Position numbers and translations under genes: made by a program. A stretch of DNA of 64,000 nt, taken from contig NW_026622875.1 in NCBI RefSeq assembly GCF_023065955.2, positions 12,689,001 to 12,753,000 of the forward strand, in the 5' to 3' direction. Origin of the DNA: Ursus arctos (Eukaryota > Chordata > Mammalia > Carnivora > Ursidae). The notes under the pieces were generated by a model. That model did no database searches, was not told where the DNA came from, and was given only the letters and a program-made list of their open reading frames with translations. Shown one piece after another: positions 1-11,531 of the stretch; positions within the stretch are counted from its first letter, which is position 1; the number at the start of each line of letters is the position of its first letter.

Positions 1-872
1 CAGCCCTGTTTCAGCAACTGCTAGTAACTTTAAGAATGAATACGGTCATCCTTTCCCCCCAATAGTAATTTTAAAGTTTGCCACAAATGACTTAAGTGGA
101 GACTTTTAAAACACGTACTTTTATATAATTTAACTTAGTACACTTTGAATGGAAAGCACTGAAATTAGCCGTCATTAAATTAATTTCAAACTCTTCGTAT
201 TCTTAAAAGTTAAATTTCAAATGAAGAAAACGACATTTTTGGAGAAAAAATAAAAATCTCCCTTCCCCATATCATTGTTTTCTTATTGAAAATAATGCTC
301 TGTAATGGTTTGTAAATGGCTTTTTTGTAAAACTTTAGTGGATTAAAATCTGGGGTGATCATTTGGACTTCTTAACAGAGATAGTCCTGGTGAGTTCATG
401 TTTCTTTGGAGTCATATGTAAGTTTCAAAGCCAGTTCTGACACTTGCCTTGCTTAATTTCTTAAAGGCTATTTCCTCAACAGTATGTTGGAAACAATAAT
501 ACAACCAACGTGGCAAGGTTCTTAAGGGATCTAATGAGTTACCAAGACACAGCCAATAATTTTTTACAGAGCATTCCTTGGTCTTTTTCTTTATGTGAAA
601 TATACATACACATCAGTATAACATTATATATTTCAAGTGTTGGTTTACATAGATTTAAATGTGACATGAAAAAATTATAGTTTACTATCATTAGGAATCA
701 AGTCAAATCAATATATTCACAGCTAGAGTTTATAAATCTAATTACATATTATATAGAATAAGAACAAATTTTGTGTATGAATACATTGTTACTTTCAATG
801 GAAAATTATCAAAGAATAAATTTTCTAATAAAATATTATCCATATTATTAAAATTTAGACAAAATATGAACA
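1..872. other. AT-rich intergenic sequence, no gene seen
   Basis: No coding frame, tRNA or recognisable young repeat is visible. The stretch is AT-rich. It lies beyond the 3' end of SUCNR1, on the side where MBNL1 would be expected from human gene order, but no exon is recognisable. Confidence 0.5.
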
Positions 873-887
873 TGACTTATTGATTCT

Positions 888-1084
888 TTTTTTTTTAAGA
901 TTTTATTTATTTATTTGACAGAGATAGAGACAGCCAGCAAGAGAAGGAACACAAGCAGGGGGAGTGGGAGAGGAAGAAGCAGGCTCATAGCAAAGGAGCC
1001 TGATGTGGGGCTCGATCCCGTAACGCCGGGATCACGCCCTGAACCGAAGGCAGACGCTTAACCGCTGTGCCACCCAGGCGCCCC
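888..1084 (-). mobile_element. CAN-SINE (tRNA-Lys derived), young subfamily
   Basis: Read on the minus strand, this is a full-length carnivore SINE: tRNA-related head, polypyrimidine stretch, AATAAA-rich tail and poly(A). It is flanked by a perfect 15-bp target-site duplication, tgacttattgattct, at 873-887 and 1085-1099. The intact duplication and close match to the copies at 49.6, 52.0, 53.2 and 53.8 kb indicate a recent insertion. Confidence 0.95.
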
Positions 1085-1099
1085 TGACTTATTGATTCT

Positions 1100-1521
1100 A
1101 ACTGGGAATCTCACTAAAACAAAAATCACAAGATTCTGGGTTATAAGACTTAATATTACATTACAAAAGTAGCCAGCTACCTATAAACCTTATACACCTG
1201 GTCTTTAATAGATATTTTTATTCTGACATGTTACATATTCTCAAGCTTATTGTATCTTATGAAAACATTATCCATAGATTCCATATCATATGGTTAAATT
1301 CAAGATTATAAATGAGTCCAACATCCTGCATGTGTAAATAAAATGTGACTGACTTAAAAGCCTATTCTAAAACTCACTCTCACATCATCCTGGAGTTGTC
1401 TTCCTTAAAGTTGTGTTATAAGATGACACTGGGATCAAACTATGTGATAAATTATAAAATAAAAATCCTTAGATAGAATCTAAAAATGGCCCTGAAGTAT
1501 ACAAACTTCCATACAGTTGTA
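1100..1521. other. Intergenic, nothing recognised
   Basis: AT-rich sequence between a SINE and a MIR relic. I see no coding, RNA or repeat signature. Confidence 0.4.
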
Positions 1522-1735
1522 GCCTAGTATGTGGAGGTTAAGAGCATGGTCTATGAAGTGCAGCCTTACCACTTCCTGGCTGTGTGACCATGAAACTCTC
1601 TGTGCCTTGGTTTCTTCATCTGTAACCTTCGCAGAGTTTGGCAACAGTTGAATGAATTAAATACATAAAGCGCTGGAGCAACCATGCCTCACATATTTTA
1701 AGGCTACCAAAGTGTTTGTTATTACTATTATCTGT
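1522..1735 (+). mobile_element. MIR SINE relic
   Basis: The MIR signature is visible in order: 'ggttaagagcatgg', then 'ccacttcctggctgtgtgacc', then 'cttggtttcttcatctgtaa', then a tail with 'gaattaaatacataaagcgct'. Divergence is high, as expected for this ancient tRNA-derived family. No target duplication can be discerned. Confidence 0.8.
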
Positions 1736-2283
1736 CCTGATGGTTTAGGATGGGATTTGGTGACTTAGTCTTGGGTATCCCCACAGGAATCCATAGCAAA
1801 AAGAGATCAAAGCACCTGATTTGTTATTGGCGAGCCTGGATTGCAAAGTGCTTGAACTTGAACTTGAGACCAAAGTGGCATTTCCTCACTAATTTAAACA
1901 TATATATCTAGTCAGAGATATGACAGTTGGGAACCCTAAGGCCTCTTCTACATTTTTATAGGGACATAAAGAAGAATCTCTTTCACATGATGGTAGATAG
2001 GCATACATCTATGTATATATAGATATATAGATATAGCTATCTTCTCTAATAGCATCAGAATTGATTTAAATTGTACGATACTCAGGTGTCACAGAGAATT
2101 GCTTGGTGGAAAAAATTCTCCAAGAGGACAAAGTGTTTCCCTACACACTTCCTTTCTTATAACAATAGACAAGAAAATGTTTTAAATATTTCTCATAGGA
2201 AAATGAGAAATATATCTGTAAAATGAAAAATTTTCAATTCTTTTTGGATTTGAGAAAAGAATTTCTTTTATGGACGATCTTAC
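1736..2283. other. Intergenic, nothing recognised
   Basis: No open frame of note and no recognisable repeat, apart from a short tata/gata-rich patch near 2010-2036. Confidence 0.4.
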
Positions 2284-2436
2284 TTTTTTTAATGTTTCAA
2301 GTTTTTATTTTAATTCTAGTTAGTTAACCTATGGTGTAATATTAATTTCAGGAGTAGAAATTAGTGATTCATCACTTACATGTAACACCCAGTGCTCATC
2401 ACAACAAGTGCCCTCCTTAATACCATCACATATTTG
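2284..2436 (-). mobile_element. LINE-1 3' end, 5'-truncated
   Basis: On the plus strand this contains 'cacccagtgctcatcacaac' followed by 'gtgccctccttaatacc'. That is the reverse complement of the 3' UTR shared by carnivore L1 elements. A T-rich start at about 2284 would be its poly(A) tail. It is short and diverged. Confidence 0.8.
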
Positions 2437-5206
2437 TTTTAAAAAAGTTCTTTGTTAAGACCACTGGAGTACTCCAATATTTTTAGTACCACAGTTTCCA
2501 AGTGGGGCAAAATTACTCTTCACAAAGCATGGAGTGGGGACCTAGAAGGAGGAAGGAATGGAGACCAGCAAAAGGCAGGACAGTGGGCGGTGAATGCTAT
2601 TTGCTTTCAGGAAAATTATTGTTTTTTGTTTTTTTTTTAACTGCTCTTTTGTTAGAAATGACTGCAGAGGTTAGGTTTAAAACGAAAACTGGTACAAGGG
2701 AAAAGAGAGAAAGCATGAATAAGTGCAGAGGCTAAAGTCAAATGATGGTCAAGATGAAGTAAGCCCTTAAGAATATTTAGAAGCTATGAGTGGGAATTTA
2801 AACCATTTAGGATATAGAGTTATATTATCTAGTTAAGCTCATTAACCTCTAAGGGGGAAACATTTCTGCTCTGGGAATGGCCGAGTAACTCCTATCAAAC
2901 CACACTTCCTGCAAGGAACATCTCTTAACTCCGGGAACACATGAACAACCAACTACATATAGACACTAGAGAGAGTGAACGAAAGAAGGCATAGGAAGGG
3001 GATCAATACTTGGCAGAAGTAAAAGGCACCGAGTGACATTCCTAGTTACATCTTTAAATAATTTTACCCTGGGTGCAGGTCCTTATCAGGCCATGCAGGG
3101 TTGCTAAAATTCAGAAAGAAACCCACAGCCTATCTGGCATGAGAAAGCAAAGGACAAGTTCAGGGTGAATTGAGCAACTGGAAAGTGAAGGGGAAGGATC
3201 CTGGAGAAGAGAGAGTCACAGAAAGGGAACTGTGCATCTTGTATATATACTCTACTCAAGTCTCTAGCTAACCTCTGAACTTGGATGTGCTGGATAGATT
3301 CTAAGCAGCTCAGTTAAGGCTAAAATAACTGGAATGAGATTGCAGAGTTTGGCTTGAGTTCAGCCATGAAATAAAATATTTTTACTCTTCAAGGGAACGT
3401 AAGAGAATCCAGAGACTCTATATTATTCAAAATCTCCAGGATACAATCTAAATGTATTAGATATGAAAAAGCAGGAAATTGTAGCCATACTAAATGCAAT
3501 CAATGGAGATCAATTTTGATACGACCCAAGTTTGGAACTAGCAGACACAGATTTTAAGCATCAATTAAAACTATGCTCAAAAGTATAGAAGAAAATATAA
3601 GGGATAAGGCAATGGCATCTGGCACACATGTTTGCGTTTACACACTCTATTCTTTGTATAAAATAGCAGTACTTATAAAAACAGTGATGACAGAAAGTCG
3701 CTCAATTATACACACTAAAAAGGAGCATTGAATTCAAATTCGGTTTGTAGGACATTCATTCATGTACCTTGCTGGGTCCTAGAAGAGCAATGAAAAATCA
3801 GATGTGGTTCTTCTATTCACAGATCTTAGAGTTGACACGAACCCAAACAACTATATTCTAAGGCCAAAAATAATGCATTTCATTACAGCAGTACTTAAAA
3901 GCAGTCTAAGTCCCAGAGATAGATAGATTTATTCCCAGATTAGTGGTGGATAAGATCTAAAGGAAGGCTTTAAGAAGGAGGGACAGATGACATGGACCTT
4001 AAAAGATGCTTAAAATTTTTATTTGCGGGCGTAATGGGACAGGGGTGAGTATCCAGTAGTATACAGTGAAGAAGGGTCTGCATATAGCGGAATGAAGTAG
4101 CCATCTTTGGCTGGAGGGTTTAGTTTGTGACAATGGTGGTGGGAGATAACGTATGATAATGTAGACAGGCCCAGATTGCAAAATGCTGCGCTTCTAAAAG
4201 CAATAAGGAATCAATTAAAAAGACAAGACACAAAAGCCCAACATCATTTCCTTTGAAAACTACAAATCCAAGAAGGATTTCCATTATTTATTGTTTATGA
4301 TTTTCACAACCACCTAATACAAAAAGTAAATGGATAGCTCTTATAATTTAGTGTAGTTCTCTTTAGTCTATTGAGGATTAAGTTACCGGATGATAGATTT
4401 GAGCAAGAAAAGGATTAAGAAATGTGCTATGAAATCACTTAACAGTTTGGTTACAAGATATATCAGAGAGTTTATGGTTTCATAAAATAGCTCACTGTAC
4501 GTACTTAAAAGAGTCCACTACTCCCTTGGGTATGGGTGGGGCAAATTGAATTCCACCTTTACAAATTAAAATCCATGCATAAAATACAAATTAGTATTAA
4601 ATTATATGTTTCTAAGTTTGCAGAAATAAGCAATTACTTCTTTCCTAAGGAGCTTTTGTGGCCTTTTTTGACAAGGAAATTCAGGAGATTCTGTTTTCAG
4701 CTTATTATCAGACAGTTATGAAATCACATTGAAATTTTTAAAATATTGACAATAAAGGCAGGTCATGAAAAAATATCTTGAAGCCTAATAATAAGTAAGA
4801 AAATAAATCCTTTTTGAGTAATATGTTTTTATAATATCTCAGTAGCTTCGAGTGTGGAAGCAATAACCGGGAGTATTTTAGGTTTTTGTAATGTCAGAAT
4901 ATCTTAGCACCAGAGTATCTCAGAACAGGAAGGACAATAGGATTTTATTTCTTTGTACTCATAATGCTTATTGTATCCTTCATGTTACAGCTAATGACTT
5001 TAAGACAAAGAGATAGATAAATGGCCTTGGACACATTTTGTTGCTTACAAGCAAATTATTACATGATATTTATTTGACTTTAAAAAGCTAATGTACCATC
5101 CATTTCTTTTTTCCCCTATATTTGTTTTGCAGCACGGAGTGGTGTCTGGTTAATCTATTCTGATATGCACATAAATATTCCCTATATTCTACAATTTCAT
5201 AAAATG
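2437..5206. other. Intergenic, no gene supported
   Basis: About 2.8 kb with only short chance frames (all under 80 codons, with no family resemblance). No SINE, L1 3' end or MIR was recognised with confidence. A TTTATT at 5069-5074 and another near 4944 (AATAAA on the minus strand) could serve as distal poly(A) signals for SUCNR1 but are equally likely by chance in AT-rich DNA. Confidence 0.4.
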
Positions 5207-5218
5207 CATTTTGTTTAG

Positions 5219-5392
5219 CGCACCTGGGTGGCTCAGTCAGTTCAGGTCATGATCCCAGGGTCCTGGGATTGAGCCCCACATCGGGCTCCCTGCTCAGCGG
5301 AGAGCCTGCTTCTCCCTCTGCCTCTCCCCACACCCACTCATGCTCCCTCCCTCTCTCTCTCTCTCTCAAATAAATAATCTTAAAAAAAAGGA
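5219..5392 (+). mobile_element. CAN-SINE, older subfamily
   Basis: Plus-strand SINE with head 'cgcacctgggtggctcagtc', a (CT)n stretch and an AATAAATAATCTT tail. A perfect 12-bp duplication, cattttgtttag, lies at 5207-5218 and 5393-5404. It lacks part of the head region found in longer copies. It sits about 0.9 kb beyond the SUCNR1 stop codon, so a long 3' UTR would carry it in antisense. Confidence 0.95.
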
Positions 5393-5404
5393 CATTTTGT
5401 TTAG

Positions 5405-6328
5405 AACACTTCCTTCAATGGCCATATGTAATGTTCTGTGAAAACAAGGCTTATCCCAGATATAAGTCACTGTCTTTGAGATAAAGTTGTCCAAGAACAT
5501 TTAGCTTTGTTTTGTTTTGTCTTGCTTTGGGTGTTCTGATAGGCACTTTGTGTTCTATAACTCTGAGATTTTTGTCACTCTCCGTGGTCTCTCTTCGAGC
5601 AATCACTTACACCTAAATTCCCTGAGCGACAAGCTCAAACCTGTCTCTCTCTTTGTTGAACCATCTCCTTAGGTGCCATTTAATACGATTCATTGCACTA
5701 AAAACTATACAACAAAATAGGACTTATAGTTACAGTTTGACCCCAACTCATGATCAAGATAAAGAAATGTCATGTAGGCATCATTTAACTCAACACATTG
5801 CTTTCTTGCTTGTTGCTATGGTTTACTATCAATTTTGCTCACGAGCACGATTTCTAACAACAGTCTTTAATGGTGCATGCCTAATTTGTTACTCGGTTTT
5901 CACACTGAGTTATAAGATCAAGCAATAAGAATAACACAGAGAATGCTGCCAACACATTTCTTCTTTTTTTACAATCTGACCAGTGATTAAATACAGACTA
6001 TTTGATGCTTTACCTCTCTGCTGTTCCTTTTACACTGATTGAGAAAGTCTTGAAACACCTAGGGTTTTGGACTTCCATGCTCAAACCTTAGACAATGCCA
6101 GTCCAACTCCTTTCAGTTCTTAGGTGAAGAAACCAATAAATACTTCCCATTTTCTTCTTTTCACATACTCCACAGGCAACGTGTCCTTAAAGCAGTGTCA
6201 GGTCTGTCCCTCTCTGATTTACATCTGTGAGTTGAACCAAACTGTAATTGGCCTACAGCTGCACATATAAAATACTCTGTTACACAAGCATCTCACTTTT
6301 CCCTGCATGGAAACATCAGTCCAAGGCC
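5405..6328 (-). other. SUCNR1 3' flank and probable 3' UTR
   Basis: This follows the SUCNR1 stop codon on the minus strand. No canonical AATAAA appears on that strand here. Two variant ATTAAA signals (plus-strand tttaat at 5866-5871 and 5679-5684) would give 3' UTRs of about 0.46 and 0.65 kb. The first AATAAA beyond is at 5069-5074. Where the transcript ends cannot be decided from sequence. The frames on either strand here show no family resemblance. Confidence 0.4.
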
Positions 6329-7282
6329 TCATCTTCTAATGGAGGTAAGGGATTTGAATTGATGCCTCAGTTTACTCATCAACATCTCCCTGAAGTGATC
6401 TCCCATAAGGAAATAGAAGACGGGGTTGATGGTACTGTTCAGAAAGGCCAAAGGCCGAGTCACAATATAGAAGGAGTTGATGGCGGCCTGAGCGCATTGG
6501 TATTTCCTCCACTTCTCCAGGCGTGAAGCGATCCTCACGTTCCGCATGATGTGGTAGGGAGTAAAAAGCACGGAGAAGATCACAACTGCCATGATGACTA
6601 AGGTGAGAGGCTTTTCAAGGGGCAAAGCAGTAGCAAGCTGCCTGCTCCTCTGCTTTAGGAAAAGCGCAATCTTGAAATAAAAGAAGCACATCACCAAAAG
6701 AGGAATGACGAATCCCAAGAACGTTAGACACATGCTGTAAATGAGGCTGTTTTGGGGGTCCCCAGAACTTGCATAATCAATACAGTTGGTGCCATTGGCA
6801 GCTATATTAGGATTTATAAGAGGAAGTATGGGCAGTAGCTCTAAGGTTACTAAAACCCAAATAGCCAAAGACATTAAGACAGCAAACTCCTTCTTTTGCA
6901 GAAAGTGTTCCCGGAAAGGATACTTCATGAGCAGGTATCGATCAATGCTGATAAAAGTGAGAAAAAGAATGCTGGTGTAGAGATTGGCATGAAGCACATA
7001 CCGGTTGCTTATACAGAGCATGTCCCCATATATCCACTTTCCATGAGAATAACTTCTAATCAGCATGGGAAGCGTGCACAAAAAAGCCAAGTCTGAGATA
7101 GAGAGGTTAAAGAGATAAACGTTACTGCTATTCCAATTCTTCAGACAGAAGAGGTAGCCAAAAACAACAGCACTATTCCCCAGGAGTCCCACAGCAAACT
7201 CGATCCCATAAAAAATGGAAAGGTAGTACTTTTCCAGGGCAGCCTCTGCCGCCAGCCAATTTGGGCAAGATGTGTTCCACTC
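6329..7282 (-). CDS. SUCNR1: Succinate receptor 1 (GPR91), coding exon 2
   Basis: Class A G-protein-coupled receptor for extracellular succinate, in the plasma membrane. The protein matches remembered human and mouse SUCNR1 along its length. Acceptor: pyrimidine tract then AG at 7284-7283; coding starts GAG TGG AAC and ends at TGA 6331-6329. With the exon 1 methionine it gives 318 residues (mouse 317, human 330-334). Seen: N-glycosylation site N4; seven hydrophobic segments (about 24-50, 56-76, 91-114, 134-154, 181-207, 227-247, 271-294); extracellular cysteines C91 and C168; DRY at 115-117; NPVFY at 287-291; succinate-contacting R95, H99, R248 and R277. The C-terminus stops at FKSLTSIRR, short like mouse and lacking the longer human tail. 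A GTG (V32, 7192) is not a start: no ATG occurs between the acceptor and TM1. No frameshift or stop, so the gene looks functional. Confidence 0.97.
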   Translation of the reverse strand, partial: EWNTSCPNWLAAEAALEKYYLSIFYGIEFAVGLLGNSAVVFGYLFCLKNWNSSNVYLFNLSISDLAFLCTLPMLIRSYSHGKWIYGDMLCISNRYVLHANLYTSILFLTFISIDRYLLMKYPFREHFLQKKEFAVLMSLAIWVLVTLELLPILPLINPNIAANGTNCIDYASSGDPQNSLIYSMCLTFLGFVIPLLVMCFFYFKIALFLKQRSRQLATALPLEKPLTLVIMAVVIFSVLFTPYHIMRNVRIASRLEKWRKYQCAQAAINSFYIVTRPLAFLNSTINPVFYFLMGDHFREMLMSKLRHQFKSLTSIRR

Positions 7283-7472
7283 CTAAAGAAGAGAAAGAGA
7301 AGTTTAAAACACTAGACTATGACTAAAGACAAAACTGCACAGAACATAATAATAATATTTAAAAAACACTTAAAATTTGAACTACGAAAGGTTGATTGTA
7401 TTAGGAAGGAGCACACATACATACGTATTCATATACGGATAATACTATATAAATAATACTAACGTATTATTT

Positions 7473-7570
7473 TAACAAATATTTATTGAATACCTTCGAT
7501 CTATATGCTAGGCACTGGGGATAACAGCACTGAGTCAAAGTTCCTAATCTCAAACAATTTATACTCTCTG
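7473..7570 (-). mobile_element. L2/MIR-type 3' end relic
   Basis: Plus-strand 'caaatatttattgaatacc' followed by 'tatgctaggcactgggga' is the reverse of the 3' end shared by ancient CR1-like L2 elements and their relatives. It is short and diverged, so the family assignment is tentative. Confidence 0.4.
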
Positions 7571-8079
7571 GGCTAGAACCAGGAAAAAACAAATGCATGT
7601 CATATAATGGTAAAAAATATCCCAGACATAAAGGAAAGCACACACAAAGGCCTGGAGGTGGAAACACACATAGAGGACTTGACAAATAGCAAAGAGGCCA
7701 AGAAACGGTGCCACGAAATAAGTGGAGCATCTCATTCCTTCTTCTGTCTCCAGCTGTTCAACCACAGCTGTTCCACCAAGTCTGCTGAGTTAGATTTAAT
7801 TGAACCACAACCTAGGAGAGGACACAGGAATTCTAACTCCACTCTTGCTATTTTAATAGATCTTATTTTGTTTCCATATTGTCAAAGAATTGTGGCTATT
7901 TTACTAAATCTGAATATAATTCCAGTTTCAAAACATGATTTTTTTAAACTTGAAAATATGAAGCTTAAAATCTTAGTAATGATAACAAGAGTGGCCACAA
8001 TTTGCTGAAAGCTTATAGTATATCTAAGCAACATCCTTGAAGTCAGCTGTAGCTTATCTCCAATAACAACGAAGCTACC

Positions 8080-8755
8080 AAGTCTTGCTGCCTGCCGTGT
8101 TTGACTATTTCTCGAGTCCATCACCTTCATCACCATTCTAGTCCAGGCCACCATGATCTTTGTCTTAGACTGTATTGTGTCTTCTATGGTCTCCTCACAT
8201 CTTCTCTGGCTCCCTTTCAGTCCACCTTCAACCTGAGAGCCAGACAATCTTGAAAACTATAACCAAAATTCGGATCATATTAACTCTCCTCAGCCAAAAC
8301 ACTTAAATGTCCTTCCACTGTCTAGGTAATAAAGTCTGAATCCTTGATGAGGATTTAAGGCATGTATGATTTGGCTCCTGTAGGCCACTTCAGCCTTACC
8401 TAGCATGACTTGCCTCCTTGCTCTCCTTCTTCCTATCCTTTGAATGCACAGAGAACTTCCCCAATGCTTAGTTCACCGAATCCCTTCTCACTGACCTTTT
8501 CCCCCGTGACCCTTGCCCCATCACGTACACTGCCCTTATATCTGCACATCAGTTTAAGTGTGGGCTTCCCAAGACAGACTCTCTGACCCACCAGTCAAGA
8601 TTCAGTTCCCCCATTTTATGCGCTCATTGTAAACTACGTTTCTTCAAATTTCTTGCAACTTTAACTTACTCGTGTTTATCTTCTACATCTGGCATAGAGC
8701 CTACCAGATAGGAGATGGTCTGTAAAGGCTTGCTGCGTGGAGACGGAAATAAACA
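8080..8755 (+). mobile_element. LINE L2 3' region
   Basis: The order of motifs matches an L2 3' half in plus orientation: the 'ctccttgctctccttcttcc' block, a section like 'ttctcactgaccttttcccc', then 'tctggcatagagcctaccag' and a near-terminal 'ggaaataaaca'. It lies in the SUCNR1 intron, antisense to the gene. It is strongly diverged; edges are approximate. Confidence 0.65.
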
Positions 8756-11400
8756 TTTGACTGTTTGGAAAACACTTTTATAAATATTTCCTCTAAGGTC
8801 AGATAAGCCCATTCATTGCTCTATCTCAGTATAAATCTTGTGCTGCACATAATATGACTAATATTCAAAATGGGCAATTGTAGTAGTTAGGTAGCTTTTT
8901 TTAGACACACATTCGTCAAAGGTAAAATTTCATGTATATCTTCAGGATCATTTTTTTAAGTAAGGTTAATTTAAAAATTAGGAATTTATATCTGAATTTA
9001 ATAAGTATCAGAAAGTCTAGGATATGTACCAAGGTATTAAGAGTTTTATCACTAGGGATGAGATACGAATAATTTTTAATGTGTCCTTTTTCCTTTCAGT
9101 TTATCTGGATTTTCTGTTTGTTTCTCCAAATAACCATGTATTTGATACTATCGGGATTTCTAGAATTATAACCAAAAGGCTAATGGCCTTTTTTAAAAAA
9201 TAGACTTTGTTTTATAGGCTGGTGGTAAATTTTCACTATTTTTTTTTAACTCTCTTCCCCTCTGCTTTCAATTCCAAGACTTCTGGAAGCACTCTCTTCC
9301 TTGCCTTCGATGATATAGCAATCTCCTTACTGTCCTCCTTTTTCTCTTTATAGACTATTTGCCCAAGCTTTAAATGTCGGAGCTCCTCAGAGTTCAGATC
9401 TAGGCAACTTCGTTATCTTGGGATCACTCAAAACGCAGGTGCACACACTCAATGGAATATTAAGACAATAGTAAGTTTCCTTAAGCCTCATTTGTTTCAT
9501 TTTGAATTTCCTCTTTTTCTAGTCCTCACTCTTACTTTTCTGATGATGCAGTTCTTAAATGCTCTGACTTATGTCAGTAGCTTCTGTGCAGCAGGAAGGC
9601 TTGACTGCCATGGGCAGGAAAAGAGAGCCATGAAGACATGTGCAAATCCATCTGCCAGGTTCCTGATATCTACCACTTGGGCAAGTCAGGGGCCGTGCTG
9701 CAGCCAGGCAAAAGTCTTCTGCTTCGAGCTGTCCACTGGGAATGGAGATTCAGAGAGGTAGTAGGGGTAGAGAATACCAGAACTGGAATAAGGAAAATGA
9801 ATGACTAGTCACCTTTGTCCTGCTCCTCGGGTTGCTTTATCCTTTTTTTTAAAAAAATAACTTTTAAAAATGCATGTTATTCTGTAACACTCACTAAGAA
9901 GATACAGGTAGGCAAAAAGAAGAAATGAAAATTGTCTGTAAACCAACTACTCCTAATATTTGGATATGCTCTTATAGTTTAATATTTATTTGAATTTATT
10001 TTTTACAAAAATGAGATTGTGCTGTTTATGACATTTTATAATCTTTTTGATACTTTTACTTTATTCTTAAAATAATTTTCTTAAGTCCTTAATATTAATA
10101 AACTGTGGTTTATAAATGCCAAGCTGTCTTATATTTGCTGGCCAATTTCAACCTCACCACGACCCACAATTTTCTGGGTATTAGAGTCCAAATTAGATGA
10201 TGTTTGTAGTTGAGTGTGTTTCTAGTGTGGCCATTACAATTCTACAAATTGATGAACGAAGCTGATCTTTTAAGGGAATTCTTCAATTGAAGGGAAATTC
10301 CTCATGAAAAATTAATACTCTCTCTTCTACTTTCTAGTGGTTGTGTTTTTAATTTTTAGGAAACAAATCTTGATGAATAGGTTATAGCTGTGTTGGATGA
10401 ATTATTTTTAACTTTTTTTTTTTAGCTATTGGTAATTAGAGCGAAATCTTTAATTATATATCCAAACATATATCTAAACCTGTTAGATTATTAAATTACA
10501 AACAATATTCCATTTACTCACATAAGCAAATCAGTAGTATGCGTTTTTAATTTGGAATAATGTTTCTTTCCCTGTAGTTCTAGTCAGCCTTTTGAAAATA
10601 TACAGTTTTGAAGCTTAAATTTAAAATTATATTTGATAGCTTATTAGTTTTAAATTGTTTTTTCTTATAATTATCACAATTAAACAAAGATCATTTGTGC
10701 ATTTTAATCCTTGACTGATTCTTTAAGGCAAATTTACATGGCAATATGAGTATTTTTTAGCTAATTGCTATTTTCATTAATAAACAATTTGAATAAACAA
10801 ATATATATTCATACTGAAAAGGTACAATCATTTAATATTGGTAACTTCACTTTTTATATATTCCAGAATTCACATCATAAGTCAAGGTACTAACAAGTGA
10901 TAGTAAGGTATCAAATTATATGTTTAAAAATTTTTTAAAAAATAACACCAATTATAAAAAGTTCTGAAATGTATACTAGCAATAGTTTTTACAAGTTCCC
11001 ATTTTTCCTTAGCGAATTATACTCTTGAACAATTGTAATTTTTACAAACATAATTGTCATTTTTACAAACATACATGTTAAATTTAATTTTTAGAATGCC
11101 TGGAGAGTCCCTCTCACATACTGTTTTCTAAACATGAAATATTATATATATTGTTTCATATGATTTAAGAACTTTAAATTTTTTTCTGTAAGTAGTTATA
11201 TTTAAGTAAACCTGATTACTCTTTTTGTTGAAATATGTTACCAGTATGTTGTCACATTTAGCAAATGTGATAAAACTCTTTAGAATAAGTTTAGTATTTG
11301 GCAATTTAAAAAGACACTACATTAAGTAAAAAATAAATGCAGGAGAAAAAATATGACTTCCTTTTAGTTATTCTAGTTGTTCTACATGTTATGAATGACA
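8756..11400. other. Intronic AT-rich sequence, no exon or clear repeat
   Basis: Part of SUCNR1 intron 1. There is poly-T/poly-A and AT-rich low-complexity sequence around 9.84-11.4 kb. The longest frame (9492-9761, plus) has no recognisable domain and lies antisense to the gene, so I treat it as chance. Confidence 0.4.
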
Positions 11401-11430
11401 GTTCAGACAGTTCATTTGCACACTACTTAA

Positions 11431-11438
11431 AACTTACC
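11431..11438 (-). other. SUCNR1: Alternative consensus 5' splice site in SUCNR1 intron 1
   Basis: The minus strand reads CAG followed by GTAAGTT, as strong as the 11528 donor. Using it would extend exon 1 by 91 bases. The start ATG would then run into an in-frame TGA, and no ATG after a stop is in frame with exon 2. A transcript spliced here could not encode the receptor from this exon, so it is a non-coding alternative or a decoy. Confidence 0.35.
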
Positions 11439-11528
11439 TGCTCACAGGCCACTTTTAAAAGAAACCCTTAATGGGAAGCCCGGCATTACTTTGTATACCT
11501 GAGTGACATGAGTTGCATTATAACTTAC

Positions 11529-11531
11529 CAT
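11529..11531 (-). CDS. SUCNR1: SUCNR1 exon 1 coding part: initiator ATG next to the donor
   Basis: Exon 2 has no usable ATG, so initiation must lie upstream. Here the minus strand reads GGA ATG then GTAAGTTA. The ATG is the last codon of the exon and splices in phase 0 onto GAG TGG. Context is good: G at -3, and G at +4 after splicing. Human SUCNR1 likewise begins MAW, or MLGIMAW with an upstream start. The exon continues upstream as 5' UTR to an unknown cap site. An in-frame ATG at 11636-11634 would add 35 residues; an in-frame stop lies at 11654-11652. The downstream ATG is preferred because the extension has no counterpart in remembered orthologues and no signal-peptide character. Needs transcript confirmation. 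Confidence 0.65.

Larger units (their letters stand above)
7283..11528 (-). other. SUCNR1: SUCNR1 intron 1 (inferred)
   Basis: On the minus strand the donor is GTAAGTTA (11528-11521) and the acceptor is a CT-rich tract ending TTTAG at 7283. Both match consensus, and phase 0 joins ATG to GAG TGG, mirroring human ATG GCA TGG. The intron is about 4.25 kb. It holds an L2 relic and AT-rich DNA but no other exon that I recognise. The boundaries are inferred from frame and consensus, not from a transcript. Confidence 0.72.

Noticed and set aside
6248..6526. Plus-strand frame of 92 codons over the SUCNR1 3' coding end
   Set aside because: It is antisense to an intact, conserved receptor frame and has no family resemblance. 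The plus frames at 6786-6980 and 6896-7096 are rejected for the same reason.
7190..7192. GTG as the start of the SUCNR1 protein
   Set aside because: It encodes V32 inside transmembrane helix 1. The 30 codons before it back to the acceptor match the known SUCNR1 N-terminus, and vertebrate receptors do not normally start at GTG.
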